Notes: a model not told the origin generated them from the sequence alone. Shown: positions 23,944-31,884, counted from the first letter of the stretch. The stretch is DNA of 64,000 bases from Poindextera sp963706385 (GCA_963706385.1 OY970153.1:3038001-3102000); one strand, 5' to 3'. Numbers and translations are program-made.

Positions 23944-24498
23944 CTAGCCGGCGAAGCCGCCGGCGTCGAGGAAGGCCTGCTCTTCCGCCGTCGTGACCCG
24001 GCCCAGGGCGGCGTTGCGGTGGGGAAAGCGGCCGAACCGGCGAATGATGTCGCGGTGGATGACCGCCCATTTCAGGCTGTCGACGTCGCCGGTCTCGGCG
24101 TCGTGCGCCTCGAACAGCGCGACCGAGCGGTCCTGGTCGGCCAGCGCCTCGGAATGCTCGAACGGCAGGTAGAAGAACGGCCGAAGTTCGCCCGTCACGC
24201 CCTTGTCCAGGCCGGCGTCCACCGCCAGGGCGGCGATCGACCGGGCCAGGGGGTCGGTGGCGAACGCATGGGCGCTGGCGCGGTAGAGGTTGCGCGGGAA
24301 CTGGTCGAGCAGGATCATCAGCGCCAGCGCGCCGTCGGCGCCGTCCGCCCAGCCGGCGTACTCGCCGCGCGCCGCGGCGTGGTGGACCGGCTCGAACTTC
24401 AGCCGGATCGCCGCGTCGAACGCCCGCGGCTTGGCGAACCATTTCGCGGGGCCGGCGGCGGTCCAGAACCCGATGACGTCGGCGGGCATGGCGGCCAT
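23944..24498 (-). CDS. DUF924 family protein
   Basis: 184 residues from the ATG at 24498, which has GGAGA five bases upstream; longer in-frame starts at 24510 and 24549 lack a ribosome site. The family signature is visible in FWTAAGPAKWFAKPRAFDAA, LALMILLDQFPRNLYRASAHAFA and FFYLPFEHSEALADQDRSV. DUF924 proteins are all-helical, TPR-like and of unknown function. It is encoded just upstream of thyA on the same strand. Confidence 0.85.
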   Translation of the reverse strand: MAAMPADVIGFWTAAGPAKWFAKPRAFDAAIRLKFEPVHHAAARGEYAGWADGADGALALMILLDQFPRNLYRASAHAFATDPLARSIAALAVDAGLDKGVTGELRPFFYLPFEHSEALADQDRSVALFEAHDAETGDVDSLKWAVIHRDIIRRFGRFPHRNAALGRVTTAEEQAFLDAGGFAG

Positions 24499-24576
24499 CG
24501 TGGTCTCCATTTCAAGATGCCCGCAGGTGAACAGCGGGCGCGCCGACAATGGTCACGCCAGAAGGGCGCCAGGACA

Positions 24577-24690
24577 ATGACGAAGTCTCTGACTGCGGCG
24601 GCCTTCGCGCTCTCGCTGCTTGGCGGCGCCAGCGCGCTCGCGCAGCCGGCTCCCCGCGGCCGATCCGCGGGGGCTTTTCGCGATACGTGA
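24577..24690 (+). CDS. Short signal-peptide-like ORF upstream of ilvC
   Basis: A 37-residue frame that begins MTKSLTAAAFALSLLGGASA and has the form of a complete signal peptide, but only about 15 residues follow before a TGA. An AGGA lies close before the ATG. Its second half overlaps a strong hairpin and T run at 24652-24678. It may be the remnant of a truncated secreted protein or a leader ORF of ilvC. It contains several leucines but no isoleucine or valine, so a classic ilv attenuator peptide is not supported. Confidence 0.35.
   Translation: MTKSLTAAAFALSLLGGASALAQPAPRGRSAGAFRDT
24652..24678 (+). terminator. Intrinsic terminator or attenuator upstream of ilvC
   Basis: CCCCGCGG (24652-24659) pairs with CCGCGGGG (24665-24672) around a five-base loop, followed by GCTTTTC. 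It is 110 bases upstream of the ilvC ATG and inside the short ORF at 24577. Confidence 0.65.
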
Positions 24691-24788
24691 CGCGCTTGAC
24701 GCGGCGATAAAAAAACGGTCGAAAGCGGCCTTCGCTGGCGCGGGCTCCGTCCGAGCGCCGCTCCACTCCGCGCCGCTGGAGACATATC

Positions 24789-25812
24789 ATGCGCGTCTAC
24801 TACGACCGCGACGCAGACCTTGCTCGCATCCTCGACAAGAAGATCGCCATCGTCGGCTATGGCAGCCAGGGCCACGCCCACGCGCTGAACCTGCGCGATT
24901 CCGGGATCAAGACCGTCGCCGTGGCGCTGCGCGAGGGTTCGGCTTCGGCCAAGAAGGCGCAAGGCGAGGGGCTGAAGGTGATGAGCGTCGCCGAGGCCGC
25001 GGCCTGGGCCGACGCGATCATGATCCTGGCGCCGGACGAGCTGCAGCGCGGAATCTACGACAACGAGATCGCCCCCAACATCCGCGACGGCGCGGCGCTG
25101 CTGTTCGCCCACGGGCTGAACATCCACTTCAAGCTGATCGAGCCCAAGGCCTCGATCGACGTGCTGATGATCGCGCCCAAGGGCCCCGGCCACACGGTGC
25201 GGGGCGAGTATGTGAAGGGCGGCGGGCGTGCCCTGCCTCATCGCCGTGGCCCAGGACGCCACCGGCAACGCGCTCGATCTGGGCCTCGCCTACGCCTCGG
25301 CCATCGGGGGCGGCCGCTCGGGCGTCATCGAAACCATCGTTCCGCGAGGAATGCGAGACCGACCTGTTCGGCGAACAGGCGGTGCTTGTGCGGCGGCCTG
25401 GTCGAGCTGATCCGCGCCGGCTTCGAGACCCTGGTCGAGGCGGGCTATGCGCCCGAGATGGCCTATTTCGAATGCCTGCACGAGGTGAAGCTGATCGTCG
25501 ATCTGATCTATGAAGGCGGCATCGCCAACATGGACTATTCGGTGTCCAACACCGCCGAGTACGGCGAATACGTCTCCGGCCCGCGCGTGGTGACGCCCGA
25601 GACCAAGGCCGAGATGAAGCGGGTGCTGGAGGACATCCAGTCCGGCCGCTTCGTGCGCGACTGGATGCTGGAATGCGCCGCCGGCCAGCCCAGCTTCAAG
25701 GCCACCCGCCGCCGCGCCGCCGAGCACCCGATCGAGGAGGTCGGCGCGCGCCTGCGCGCCATGATGCCCTGGATCAGCCAAGAACGCCCTGGTCGACAAG
25801 GCGAAGAACTAG
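24789..25812 (+). pseudogene. ilvC: Ketol-acid reductoisomerase, disrupted by four single-base insertions
   Basis: Second common step of isoleucine/valine biosynthesis: NADPH-dependent isomeroreduction of acetohydroxy acids. Removing one base at each of four places gives a perfect class I enzyme of 339 residues. The insertions are a G in 25224-25226, a T at 25337, a T at 25385-25386 and an A at 25776. The Rossmann motif VGYGSQGHAHALNLRDSG, APKGPGHTVR, the metal-binding ETDLFGEQAVLCGG, NTAEYGEYVSGPRV and the end AKNALVDKAKN are then all read. As sequenced, a 348-codon frame from 24789 is garbled between 25227 and 25386 and after 25776. Either the gene is dead or these are sequencing errors; the intact rest favours error. 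Confidence 0.85.
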
Positions 25813-26080
25813 GCGGCGTGTTGATTTTAGGTTGACCCAAGTATCTCCACCGCTCATCCCGGCCAAGGCCGGGACCCAGATCATATGGTTCGGAACTAGT
25901 AAATCCAGAACATAACCACAAAGCACACTAAGGACACGAAGTATAGATCTCGCCGCCTTTGTGATCTTCGTGATCTTCGTGGTTCCAATTCCACCTCGTA
26001 TGCCATGCGATCTGGGTCCCGGCATTCGCCGGGATGAGCGGTATAAATATTTGGATCAATCTTATGTCATCCCGCTCTAG
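25809..26080. repeat. CTAG-bounded palindromic element A
   Basis: 272 bp from the CTAG at the ilvC stop codon to the CTAG at the vapC stop codon. Nested inverted arms: outer CGCTCATCCCGGC-AAGGCC (25851) against GGCATTCGCCGGGATGAGCG (26021-26040), inner ACCACAAAGCACACTAAGGA (25916) against ATCTTCGTGATCTTCGTGGT (about 25964-25983). The element is almost identical to the reverse complement of element E (52823-53091), with five mismatches in about 146 central bases. No gene lies within. Confidence 0.9.
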
Positions 26081-26490
26081 GCGGCGCCCCAGTCCTCGAC
26101 CGCGAGGCCGTCGACGCGGGCGAACTCGCGGCTATTGCCGGAGACCACCGTCCAGCCGCGAGCCAGCGCCTGGCCTGCGATCATCAGGTCGTAGGCGCCG
26201 ATCATGCGGCCCTTGGCGGCGAGGTCGGCCTTCAGCCGCGCCGTCCGATCGGCATCCGTCTGGTCGAAGGGCGCGACGGTGATACGGGTGAGGAGTTGCT
26301 CGAAGGCGGGGCCTTGGACCGCGCGACGCGATGACCGCTCGATTCCATACCGGAATTCGAACACCGAGACCGCCGAAACGCGCAGCGCCGTCCCGTTCGC
26401 CAGGGCGGCGACATAACGGTCGGTGATCGCCGGCGCGGTTCCGCGCGCCAGTTCGACCAGCGTATCGGTGTCGAGCAGCAGGCCGCTCAA
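26077..26490 (-). CDS. vapC: VapC-type PIN-domain ribonuclease toxin
   Basis: 137-residue PIN nuclease. The start is a TTG at 26490 overlapping the vapB stop (TTGA), giving SGLLLDTDTLVELARG with the first catalytic aspartate. VSVFEFRYGIERSS contains the glutamate, AYDLMIAGQALARGW the third acidic residue, and VSGNSREFARVDGL the final motif. PIN toxins cleave RNA, often tRNA or rRNA, when the antitoxin is degraded. Its stop codon is the CTAG end of repeat element A. Confidence 0.88.
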   Translation of the reverse strand: MSGLLLDTDTLVELARGTAPAITDRYVAALANGTALRVSAVSVFEFRYGIERSSRRAVQGPAFEQLLTRITVAPFDQTDADRTARLKADLAAKGRMIGAYDLMIAGQALARGWTVVSGNSREFARVDGLAVEDWGAA

Positions 26491-26744
26491 TCGAACTTGC
26501 TCCAGTCGCGCTCCTGTGGCGGCGGCTGCTCCCGCCCTTCCGGCATGAAGTCGGGGCCGAAGGCGCTTTGAATCTTGGCCAGCCAGGCGCGGACTTCCGC
26601 CTCGTTTGTCGGCGCGCGCTCGGGCGTGATCACCACCTCGTCGCCTTGCCAACGAATCCCCACCCGATCGCCCGGCATGCGGAATTCCTTCGGCAGGCGC
26701 ACCGCTTGACTGCCCCCGACCTTGAAGAGTTTGGCTTCGGCCAT
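26487..26744 (-). CDS. vapB: VapB-type AbrB-fold antitoxin
   Basis: 85 residues. The N-terminal swapped-hairpin domain AKLFKVGGSQAVRLPKEFRM is the AbrB/SpoVT DNA-binding fold of VapB antitoxins. The C-terminal part, rich in Pro, Glu and Trp, ending PPPQERDWSKFD, would thread along the PIN toxin. It overlaps the toxin gene by four bases. Autorepression of the operon by the VapBC complex is expected; the upstream region 26745-26780 is AT-rich (TACATAATATTATACATT) and would hold the promoter and operator. Confidence 0.9.
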   Translation of the reverse strand: MAEAKLFKVGGSQAVRLPKEFRMPGDRVGIRWQGDEVVITPERAPTNEAEVRAWLAKIQSAFGPDFMPEGREQPPPQERDWSKFD

Positions 26745-26842
26745 GACCGCCTCCGTAGCTACATAATATTATACATTCTTGCCTTCGTGGTCCAGCCCGG
26801 TTATGCGCGACCGCTCCGCGGCGTTCAGGGCGTCCGGTTACG

Positions 26843-26966
26843 CGAACCAGGGACATACACCGTTTTCCCCCTGCCCGGGCGAACCGGCTGAAGCCGGAGG
26901 TGAGCGGACGCACGGGGCGCGGCCGGAAACCCTTCGGAAAGAAGGGTGTGCGTCCCTGTTACCCGG
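26843..26966. repeat. MITE-like element, copy 1 (upstream of vapBC)
   Basis: About 125 bp with imperfect terminal inverted repeats AACCAGGGACATACACC and GGTGTGCGTCCCTGTT. The interior includes CCGGAGGTGAGCGGACGCAC and GGGCGCGGCCGGAAACCCTT. A second, inverted copy lies at 55349-55471 just upstream of the ParD-type antitoxin gene. No reading frame of note. It occupies most of the gap between vapB and the GIY-YIG gene. Confidence 0.8.
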
Positions 26967-27010
26967 CAATTGGGACATTGCCGATGGACCTTGGCCGGCC
27001 CACCCTTGCC

Positions 27011-27394
27011 CGCTCATCCCGGCGAAGGCCGGGACCCAGATCATATGGCTCGGCGCGAGCATGTCGTTCTACGTCTACATCGTCGCCAGTCGGCGCAACG
27101 GGACGATCTACGTCGGCATGACCGACGATCTCAGCGGTCGGATCTGGCAACACAAGTCCAAGGTCCGCCCCGGTTTCACGGCGAAATACGGCTGCGACCA
27201 GCTTGTCTGGTACGAGGTTTTCGAGAGCCGAGAGGGCGCGTTTCGGCGGGAACGGCAAATCAAGGAATGGCAGCGCAGGTGGAAACTGAGGCTGATCGAG
27301 GAGGCCAATCCGGCCTGGGCCGATCTCTATGAGACGCTCAACCGATAGGCTTGCGCCCTATGACTCTGGGTCCCGGCCTTCGCCGGGATGAGCG
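27011..27394. mobile_element. GIY-YIG gene bracketed by inverted repeats of the 270-bp element family
   Basis: Left arm 27011-27048 (CGCTCATCCCGGCGAAGGCC, then GGGACCCAGATCATATGG) and right arm 27359-27394 (reverse complement of the same sequence with two or three changes) flank the nuclease gene as a perfect inverted pair, 13 bases before the ATG and ten bases after the stop. The same arms flank the non-coding interior in elements A to E. The CTAG-proximal ends of those elements are absent here. The unit may be a nuclease-carrying relative or a source of mobility; this is inference. Confidence 0.6.
27061..27348 (+). CDS. GIY-YIG family endonuclease (single-domain)
   Basis: 95-residue single-domain nuclease. 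Motifs: YVYIVASRRNGTIYVGMTDD (the GIY and YIG equivalents are YVYI and IYVG), the catalytic arginine in LSGRIWQHKSKV, the tyrosine/Lys region TAKYGCDQLVWYEVFE, and the glutamate in RRERQIKEWQRRWKLRLIEE. C-terminal NPAWADLYETL is standard for this small alphaproteobacterial group. Family members nick or cut DNA using one metal. There is no obvious ribosome site because the repeat arm ends just before the ATG. Function unknown. Confidence 0.88.
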   Translation: MSFYVYIVASRRNGTIYVGMTDDLSGRIWQHKSKVRPGFTAKYGCDQLVWYEVFESREGAFRRERQIKEWQRRWKLRLIEEANPAWADLYETLNR

Positions 27395-27468
27395 GAGGAG
27401 GGAAGGGCCGTTCGCCACCCATCTCGGAACCTCATGACGGCGGGTATCGGGAAGGCGCTGGCCGGCCC

Positions 27469-28227
27469 TCAGTCCCACCCCAGCGCCGCCTCGCCGCGCA
27501 GGATCGCCTCGACCTCGGGCGTGTGCTTGCCGCCGGCCCGGTCGTGGAGCACCAGCGCCGGGAGCAGCGTCAGCGGCGCCTTGCCGGCCCTGATCGCCCG
27601 CACCAGGACCCGCTTGGCCGGCTGGTCCGCGAAGGGGTGGATGGGCCGGATGCGGATCGAGCCGGCCTTGGGCGCCAGTTGCGACAGGATGTCGCCCAGC
27701 CGGTCGGCGCGGTGGATCAGGGTGATGGCGCCGCCCTCGCGCACGGCCTTCAGCAGAAAACCGATCCAGGCCGGAAGGCCGTCGTCGGCCAGATAGGCCC
27801 CCGCCCGCGCCGGCGCCGGTCCGCGGATCGCGCCGGCGTCGTCGAAGAACGGCGGATTGGCCATCGCCGCATCGAACGGCTTTAGCCCCAGCGCGCGAAA
27901 TCCTTGGCCCACGTCGCCCGCGACCACCTCGACCCGCCCCGAAAGCCCGTTGGCGACGATGTTTTCGCCCGCCAGCGCCAGCGCCAGCGGATCGCGCTCG
28001 ACCCCGACGAAGCTGGCCAGGGGCTGGCGCGCCGCGGCCGCCAGCAGCGCCCCGCCAACGCCGCAGCCAGCCTCGATCACCCGCTGGCCCGGCGCGGCGT
28101 CGCAGGCCGCGGCCAGCAGCGCGGCGTCCAGCCCCGCGCGATATCCCCGCCGCGGTTGACGCAATCGGATGCGGCCGGCCAGGACTTTGTCGGTGGTGAT
28201 TTCCGCTCGCGCGGCGCTTTCATTCAT
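27469..28227 (-). CDS. tRNA1(Val) (adenine37-N6)-methyltransferase, TrmN6/YfiC-like
   Basis: 252 residues from the ATG at 28227. Class I SAM methyltransferase: the SAM loop VIEAGCGVGGALLAAAARQP, FVGVERDPLALALAGENI as motif II, and the N6-adenine catalytic motif MANPPFF. The N-terminal TTDKVLAGRIRLRQPRRGYRAG is typical of YfiC-type enzymes that modify A37 of tRNA-Val. It is divergently arranged with the polyprenyl synthase, sharing a 136-base promoter region. Confidence 0.85.
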   Translation of the reverse strand: MNESAARAEITTDKVLAGRIRLRQPRRGYRAGLDAALLAAACDAAPGQRVIEAGCGVGGALLAAAARQPLASFVGVERDPLALALAGENIVANGLSGRVEVVAGDVGQGFRALGLKPFDAAMANPPFFDDAGAIRGPAPARAGAYLADDGLPAWIGFLLKAVREGGAITLIHRADRLGDILSQLAPKAGSIRIRPIHPFADQPAKRVLVRAIRAGKAPLTLLPALVLHDRAGGKHTPEVEAILRGEAALGWD

Positions 28228-28363
28228 CACAGCCGCGTATGACGCCTTGTGCTCGCCTTGACCCTGACCTATCCCGCAACCATTGTCGCCGGCAACGGCG
28301 ACCATCGGGCGACGCGGGCGTTATCTCCAATGCCCCGAAGGTTGCAAGCGGGAGCCTCAGGTT

Positions 28364-29374
28364 TTGGACGCAGCCAGTGCGGTCATTGCTCCCCCGAGGG
28401 GTTCGGTCGAGGCCCTGGTGGGTTTGACCGCGGCCGACATGGTCGGGGTGGACGCGCTGATCAGCGAGCGGCTGGACAGTCCGGTGCCGGTGATCCCGGC
28501 GCTGGCCCAGCACCTGATCTCGGCCGGCGGCAAGCGGCTGCGCCCGCTGTTGACCGTGGCGGCCGCGCGTCTGGCCGGCGCCGCCGACGGCGCCTGCCTC
28601 AAGCTCGCCGCGGCGGTCGAGTTCATCCATACCGCGACCCTGCTGCACGACGACGTCGTCGACGGATCGCGGCTGCGGCGGGGCAAGGTCGCCGCCCACC
28701 TGATCTGGGGCGGCGCCTCCAGCGTGCTGGTCGGCGATTTCCTGTTCGCCCGCGCCTTCGAACTGATGGTCGAGACCGGCTCGATGCGGGCCCTGGCGAT
28801 CCTGGCCAAGGCGTCCAGCGTGATCGCCGAGGGCGAAGTGCTGCAACTGACCCGCGCGCACGATCTGAATCTCGACCAGCACACCTATCTGGCGATCATC
28901 GAGGCCAAGACCGCCGAGCTGTTCGCCGCCTCGGCCGAGGCGGGCGCGGTTTCCGCCGCCGCCGGCGAGGATCGGGTCGCGGCCCTGCGCGCCTATGGGC
29001 TGAACCTCGGCATGGCGTTCCAGTTGGTGGACGACGCGCTGGACTACAGCGGCGTGGCCGAGACCCTGGGCAAGAACGCGGGCGACGACTTCCGCGAAGG
29101 CAAGGCGACGCTGCCGCTGCTGCTGGCCATCGCCCGGTCGGGCCCGCGCGAGGCGGCGTTCTGGGAGCGCGCCATCGGGCGGCTGGACCAGTCCGAGGCC
29201 GACTTCCGCCGCGCGCATGAGCTGATCGTCGGCACGGGCGCGCTCAAGGCGACGCTCGATCTGGCCGCCGACTACGCCGGGTCCGCCAAGGCCTCGCTTC
29301 GGTTGTTCCCGGAAGGCGACTGGCGCGGCGCGCTGGAATCGCTCGCCGACTTCTCGGTCGCGCGACTGGCCTGA
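28364..29374 (+). CDS. Trans-polyprenyl diphosphate synthase (octaprenyl type)
   Basis: 336 residues from a TTG at 28364, with GGGAG ten bases upstream; an upstream in-frame start at 28283 would add 27 unconserved residues. Two aspartate-rich motifs, LLHDDVVDGSRLRRG and FQLVDDALDYSG, bind the allylic and isopentenyl substrates via magnesium. It makes the long isoprenoid tail of ubiquinone. GGKRLRPLLTV and GDDFREGKATLPLLLA are family signatures. A diverging trmN6 gene lies upstream. Confidence 0.9.
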   Translation: MDAASAVIAPPRGSVEALVGLTAADMVGVDALISERLDSPVPVIPALAQHLISAGGKRLRPLLTVAAARLAGAADGACLKLAAAVEFIHTATLLHDDVVDGSRLRRGKVAAHLIWGGASSVLVGDFLFARAFELMVETGSMRALAILAKASSVIAEGEVLQLTRAHDLNLDQHTYLAIIEAKTAELFAASAEAGAVSAAAGEDRVAALRAYGLNLGMAFQLVDDALDYSGVAETLGKNAGDDFREGKATLPLLLAIARSGPREAAFWERAIGRLDQSEADFRRAHELIVGTGALKATLDLAADYAGSAKASLRLFPEGDWRGALESLADFSVARLA

Positions 29375-29393
29375 GGTCCGGTCGGGACGGCGC

Positions 29394-29663
29394 CTAGGAC
29401 AGATTGGGTTTAGGTTGATCCAAGTATATTCACCGCTCATCCCGGCGAATGCCGGGACCCAGATCATATGGCCATGAACCATGGAAGTTTAGAATATAAC
29501 CACAAAGCACACTAAGGGCATGAAGAATAACACTCGTCGCCTTTGTGCTCTTCGTGGACTTCGTGGTTCGAATTCCATCTCATATGCATTACGATCTGGG
29601 TCCCGGCCTTCGCCGGGATGAGCGGAGCAATGGGCGATTCAATTTGAAATCATCTCGCTCTAG
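29394..29663. repeat. CTAG-bounded palindromic element B
   Basis: 270 bp between CTAG at 29394-29397 and CTAG at 29660-29663, the latter containing the stop codon of the aminotransferase gene. Outer arms CGCTCATCCCGGCGAATGCC and its complement in GGCCTTCGCCGGGATGAGCG; inner arms ACCACAAAGCACACTAAGGG and CTTCGTGGACTTCGTGGTT. The right end GATTCAATTTGAAATCATCT matches elements D and E. It separates the polyprenyl synthase gene from the convergent aminotransferase gene. Confidence 0.9.
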
Positions 29664-30862
29664 CTGACCGCGGCGCAGAACCGCTGGATGCGCTGGCAGG
29701 CGTCCTCGAGCACCGAATTGGCCGTCGCGTAGGAGATGCGGAAGAACGGCGACAGGCCGAACGCCGCCCCGTGCACCACCGCCACGCCCTCCGCCTCCAA
29801 TAGCTCGGTGGCGAAGTCGGCGTCGTTGGTGATGCGCTTGCCGCTCGGCGCGGTCTTGCCGATCAGCCCCTCGCACGAGGGATAGACATAAAAAGCGCCT
29901 TCCGGTGTCGGGCAGCGCAGGCCGTTCGCCTGGTTCAACATCGAGACCACCAGGTCGCGCCGCTGTTCGAACAGCTTGGCGTTCGGCTTGATGAAGGCCT
30001 GGGTGCCGTTCAGCGCCTCGACCGCCGCCCATTGCGAGATCGACGCCGGGTTGGAGGTCGACTGGCTCATCACCTTGCGCATGGCCCCGATCAGCGGCTC
30101 GGGTCCGGCGGCGTAACCGATGCGCCAGCCGGTCATCGCATAGGCCTTGGACACCCCGTTCATGGTCAGGGTGCGCTCGTACAGCGCCGGCTCGACCTGG
30201 GCGATGGTCCAGTATTCGAAATCGCCGAACACCAGGTGCTCGTACATGTCGTCGGTCAGGATCCAGACCTGCGGGTGTTCGACCAGCACCTCGGCCAGCG
30301 CCTTCAGCTCCGCGCGGGTGTAGGCCGCGCCGGACGGGTTCGACGGCGAGTTCAGGATCAGCCATTTGGTCTTCGGCGTGATCGCCGCGGCCAGGTCGGC
30401 CGGGCGCATCTTGAATCCGGCCTCGGCCGTCGTCGGCGCGAACCGGGGCTCGCCGCCGGCCAGCAGCACCATGTCGGGATAGCTGACCCAATAGGGCGCG
30501 GGAATGATCACCTCGTCGCCCGGATTCAAGCTGGCGACCATGGCGTTGTAGATCACCGGCTTGCCGCCCGGCGAGACGTTCACCTGCGCGGGTGTGTAGC
30601 TCAGGCCGTTCTCGCGCTGGAACTTGGCGCAGACCGCCTGCTTCAGCTCGGGGATGCCGTCGACGTTGGTGTATTTGGTCTTGCCCTCGCGGATTGCCCT
30701 GATCGCGGCTTCCTTGATGTTGTCCGGCGTGTCGAAATCGGGCTCGCCGGCGGCCAGGGAGATCACGTCGCGGCCCGCCGCCTTCAGTTCGCGCGCCTTG
30801 GTGTCGGCCGCCAGGGTGGCGGACGGCTTGATGCGGCGCAGCGCGGCGGACTCGGCGAACAT
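29660..30862 (-). CDS. Class I aminotransferase, aspartate aminotransferase type
   Basis: 400-residue PLP enzyme. The ATG at 30862 (GGAG nine bases upstream) is preferred over a GTG two codons earlier. Motifs: SLAAGEPDFDTPDNIKEA, PAPYWVSYPDMV, LNSPSNPSGAAYTRAEL, and the PLP lysine in NGVSKAYAMTGWRIGYAAGP. FRISYATANSVLEDAC contains the arginine that binds the substrate carboxylate. It transfers amino groups between aspartate and 2-oxoglutarate, possibly also prephenate. Its stop is the CTAG end of element B. Confidence 0.92.
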   Translation of the reverse strand: MFAESAALRRIKPSATLAADTKARELKAAGRDVISLAAGEPDFDTPDNIKEAAIRAIREGKTKYTNVDGIPELKQAVCAKFQRENGLSYTPAQVNVSPGGKPVIYNAMVASLNPGDEVIIPAPYWVSYPDMVLLAGGEPRFAPTTAEAGFKMRPADLAAAITPKTKWLILNSPSNPSGAAYTRAELKALAEVLVEHPQVWILTDDMYEHLVFGDFEYWTIAQVEPALYERTLTMNGVSKAYAMTGWRIGYAAGPEPLIGAMRKVMSQSTSNPASISQWAAVEALNGTQAFIKPNAKLFEQRRDLVVSMLNQANGLRCPTPEGAFYVYPSCEGLIGKTAPSGKRITNDADFATELLEAEGVAVVHGAAFGLSPFFRISYATANSVLEDACQRIQRFCAAVS

Positions 30863-31019
30863 GGCCACTCACTCCAAGGGCTGGAAACGGCCGCTGTTTA
30901 CGCGCGCGGCAAGCGCGGCGCAACGCGGGTGACGCAAGTCTGCAACACCGCGGCGCTACAGCCCGTTTCAATCTCATGAGGCGCTGGCCGCCGCGCCCGG
31001 CGTGTTCCATGTTACGTCC

Positions 31020-31817
31020 ATGCACACCGCCACGCTTCCCGCATTCAAGCCGGATTCGCCGACCTGGCGTTCGCTGGCGGGCGCCTTCGTCACCTTCGGC
31101 GGCGTCGGGTTGGTGTTTCTGTTCGGCGCGCGACTGATCGGCCTGGACGGCGCCGCTGCGGCGCGCGGTTGGCTGGCCGCCGCGGCGCACAGCCCCTGGT
31201 CGCTGCCCGCGACCGTGGCGATTTTCGCCGCGCTCGCCTTTCTCGGGGCGCCGCAGGTGGTGCTGATCGCCGCGGCGATCTTCGCCCTGGGTCCCTCGGC
31301 TGGGATGATCGATAGCTGGGCCGGAACCATGGTCTCGTCCCTGATCGGTTTCTGGCTCGGACGCCGGTTCGGCGCGAGCCTGTTGCGCGGCTGGGGCGGC
31401 GCGCGCGTGGGCCGCATCGTCGATCTGATCGCCCGCAACGGCTTCCTGGCGAGCCTGCTGATCCGGCTAGCGCCGACGGCGCCGTTCATCTTCGTCAACA
31501 TGGCCGCCGGCGTGGCCGGGGTCGGCCTGTTCGACTTCGTCGCCGGCGCCGCGATCGGCGTCATCCCCAAGATCGCCCTGACCGCGCTGGCCGGCGGCTC
31601 GCTGCTGAACCTCGCGGGCGGGCGCGGCGGTCATGAGGCGTTGATCATCGCGCTGGCCGCCGGCGCGTGGATCGCGCTCACCCTGTTCAGCTTCGCCTGG
31701 ATCAAGCGGCGCGAGGCCATGGCGGCGGATCGAGGCGGATGGGCAGGATCTTGCCGCGATCGGGTTTCACCAGAGCCGGAGCGCAAAAAGCTTGCGCGAT
31801 TCAATCGTTTTCTATAG
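31020..31817 (+). CDS. TVP38/TMEM64 (VTT/DedA-like) membrane protein
   Basis: 265 residues from the ATG at 31020. Five or six hydrophobic segments are visible: GAFVTFGGVGLVFLFGARLI, LPATVAIFAALAFLGAPQVV, AAIFALGPSAGMIDSWAGTM, then LIRLAPTAPFIFVNMAAGV with the SNARE-associated motif and its conserved arginine and proline, and LIIALAAGAWIALTLFSFAW. The family is linked to lipid scrambling or transport. Its stop lies 11 bases before the leucine leader peptide. Confidence 0.85.
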   Translation: MHTATLPAFKPDSPTWRSLAGAFVTFGGVGLVFLFGARLIGLDGAAAARGWLAAAAHSPWSLPATVAIFAALAFLGAPQVVLIAAAIFALGPSAGMIDSWAGTMVSSLIGFWLGRRFGASLLRGWGGARVGRIVDLIARNGFLASLLIRLAPTAPFIFVNMAAGVAGVGLFDFVAGAAIGVIPKIALTALAGGSLLNLAGGRGGHEALIIALAAGAWIALTLFSFAWIKRREAMAADRGGWAGSCRDRVSPEPERKKLARFNRFL

Positions 31818-31827
31818 GCAAGCCGCC

Positions 31828-31884
31828 ATGGACGCCGCGCATACGCTTCTGCTGCTGAGCCTTATCAGCCCCTGGACGCTCTAG
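31828..31884 (+). promoter_or_regulatory. leuL: leuA leader peptide ORF (leucine attenuator)
   Basis: ATG at 31828 opens an 18-residue peptide, MDAAHTLLLLSLISPWTL, ending in TAG at 31884. Leucine accounts for six of 18 residues, four of them consecutive, with one isoleucine. It lies 84 bases upstream of leuA, and a hairpin follows immediately. This is the arrangement of ribosome-mediated attenuation, in which stalling at Leu codons under leucine shortage favours leuA expression. No long U run follows the hairpin, so the mechanism is inferred. Confidence 0.75.

Noticed and set aside
23879..24442. N-terminal extension of thyA to 470 codons
   Set aside because: The extra residues are antisense to the DUF924 gene in another frame and show no conservation; thymidylate synthase begins near VNVHPALSPARPG.
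24789..25812. Programmed frameshifting in ilvC
   Set aside because: Four separate shifts at non-slippery positions are needed; no known IlvC uses frameshifting. Error or decay is far simpler.
29540..29600. GGTTCGAAT stretch resembling a tRNA T-loop
   Set aside because: It is part of the inner arm of repeat element B; no acceptor stem, D-arm or anticodon arm can be built.
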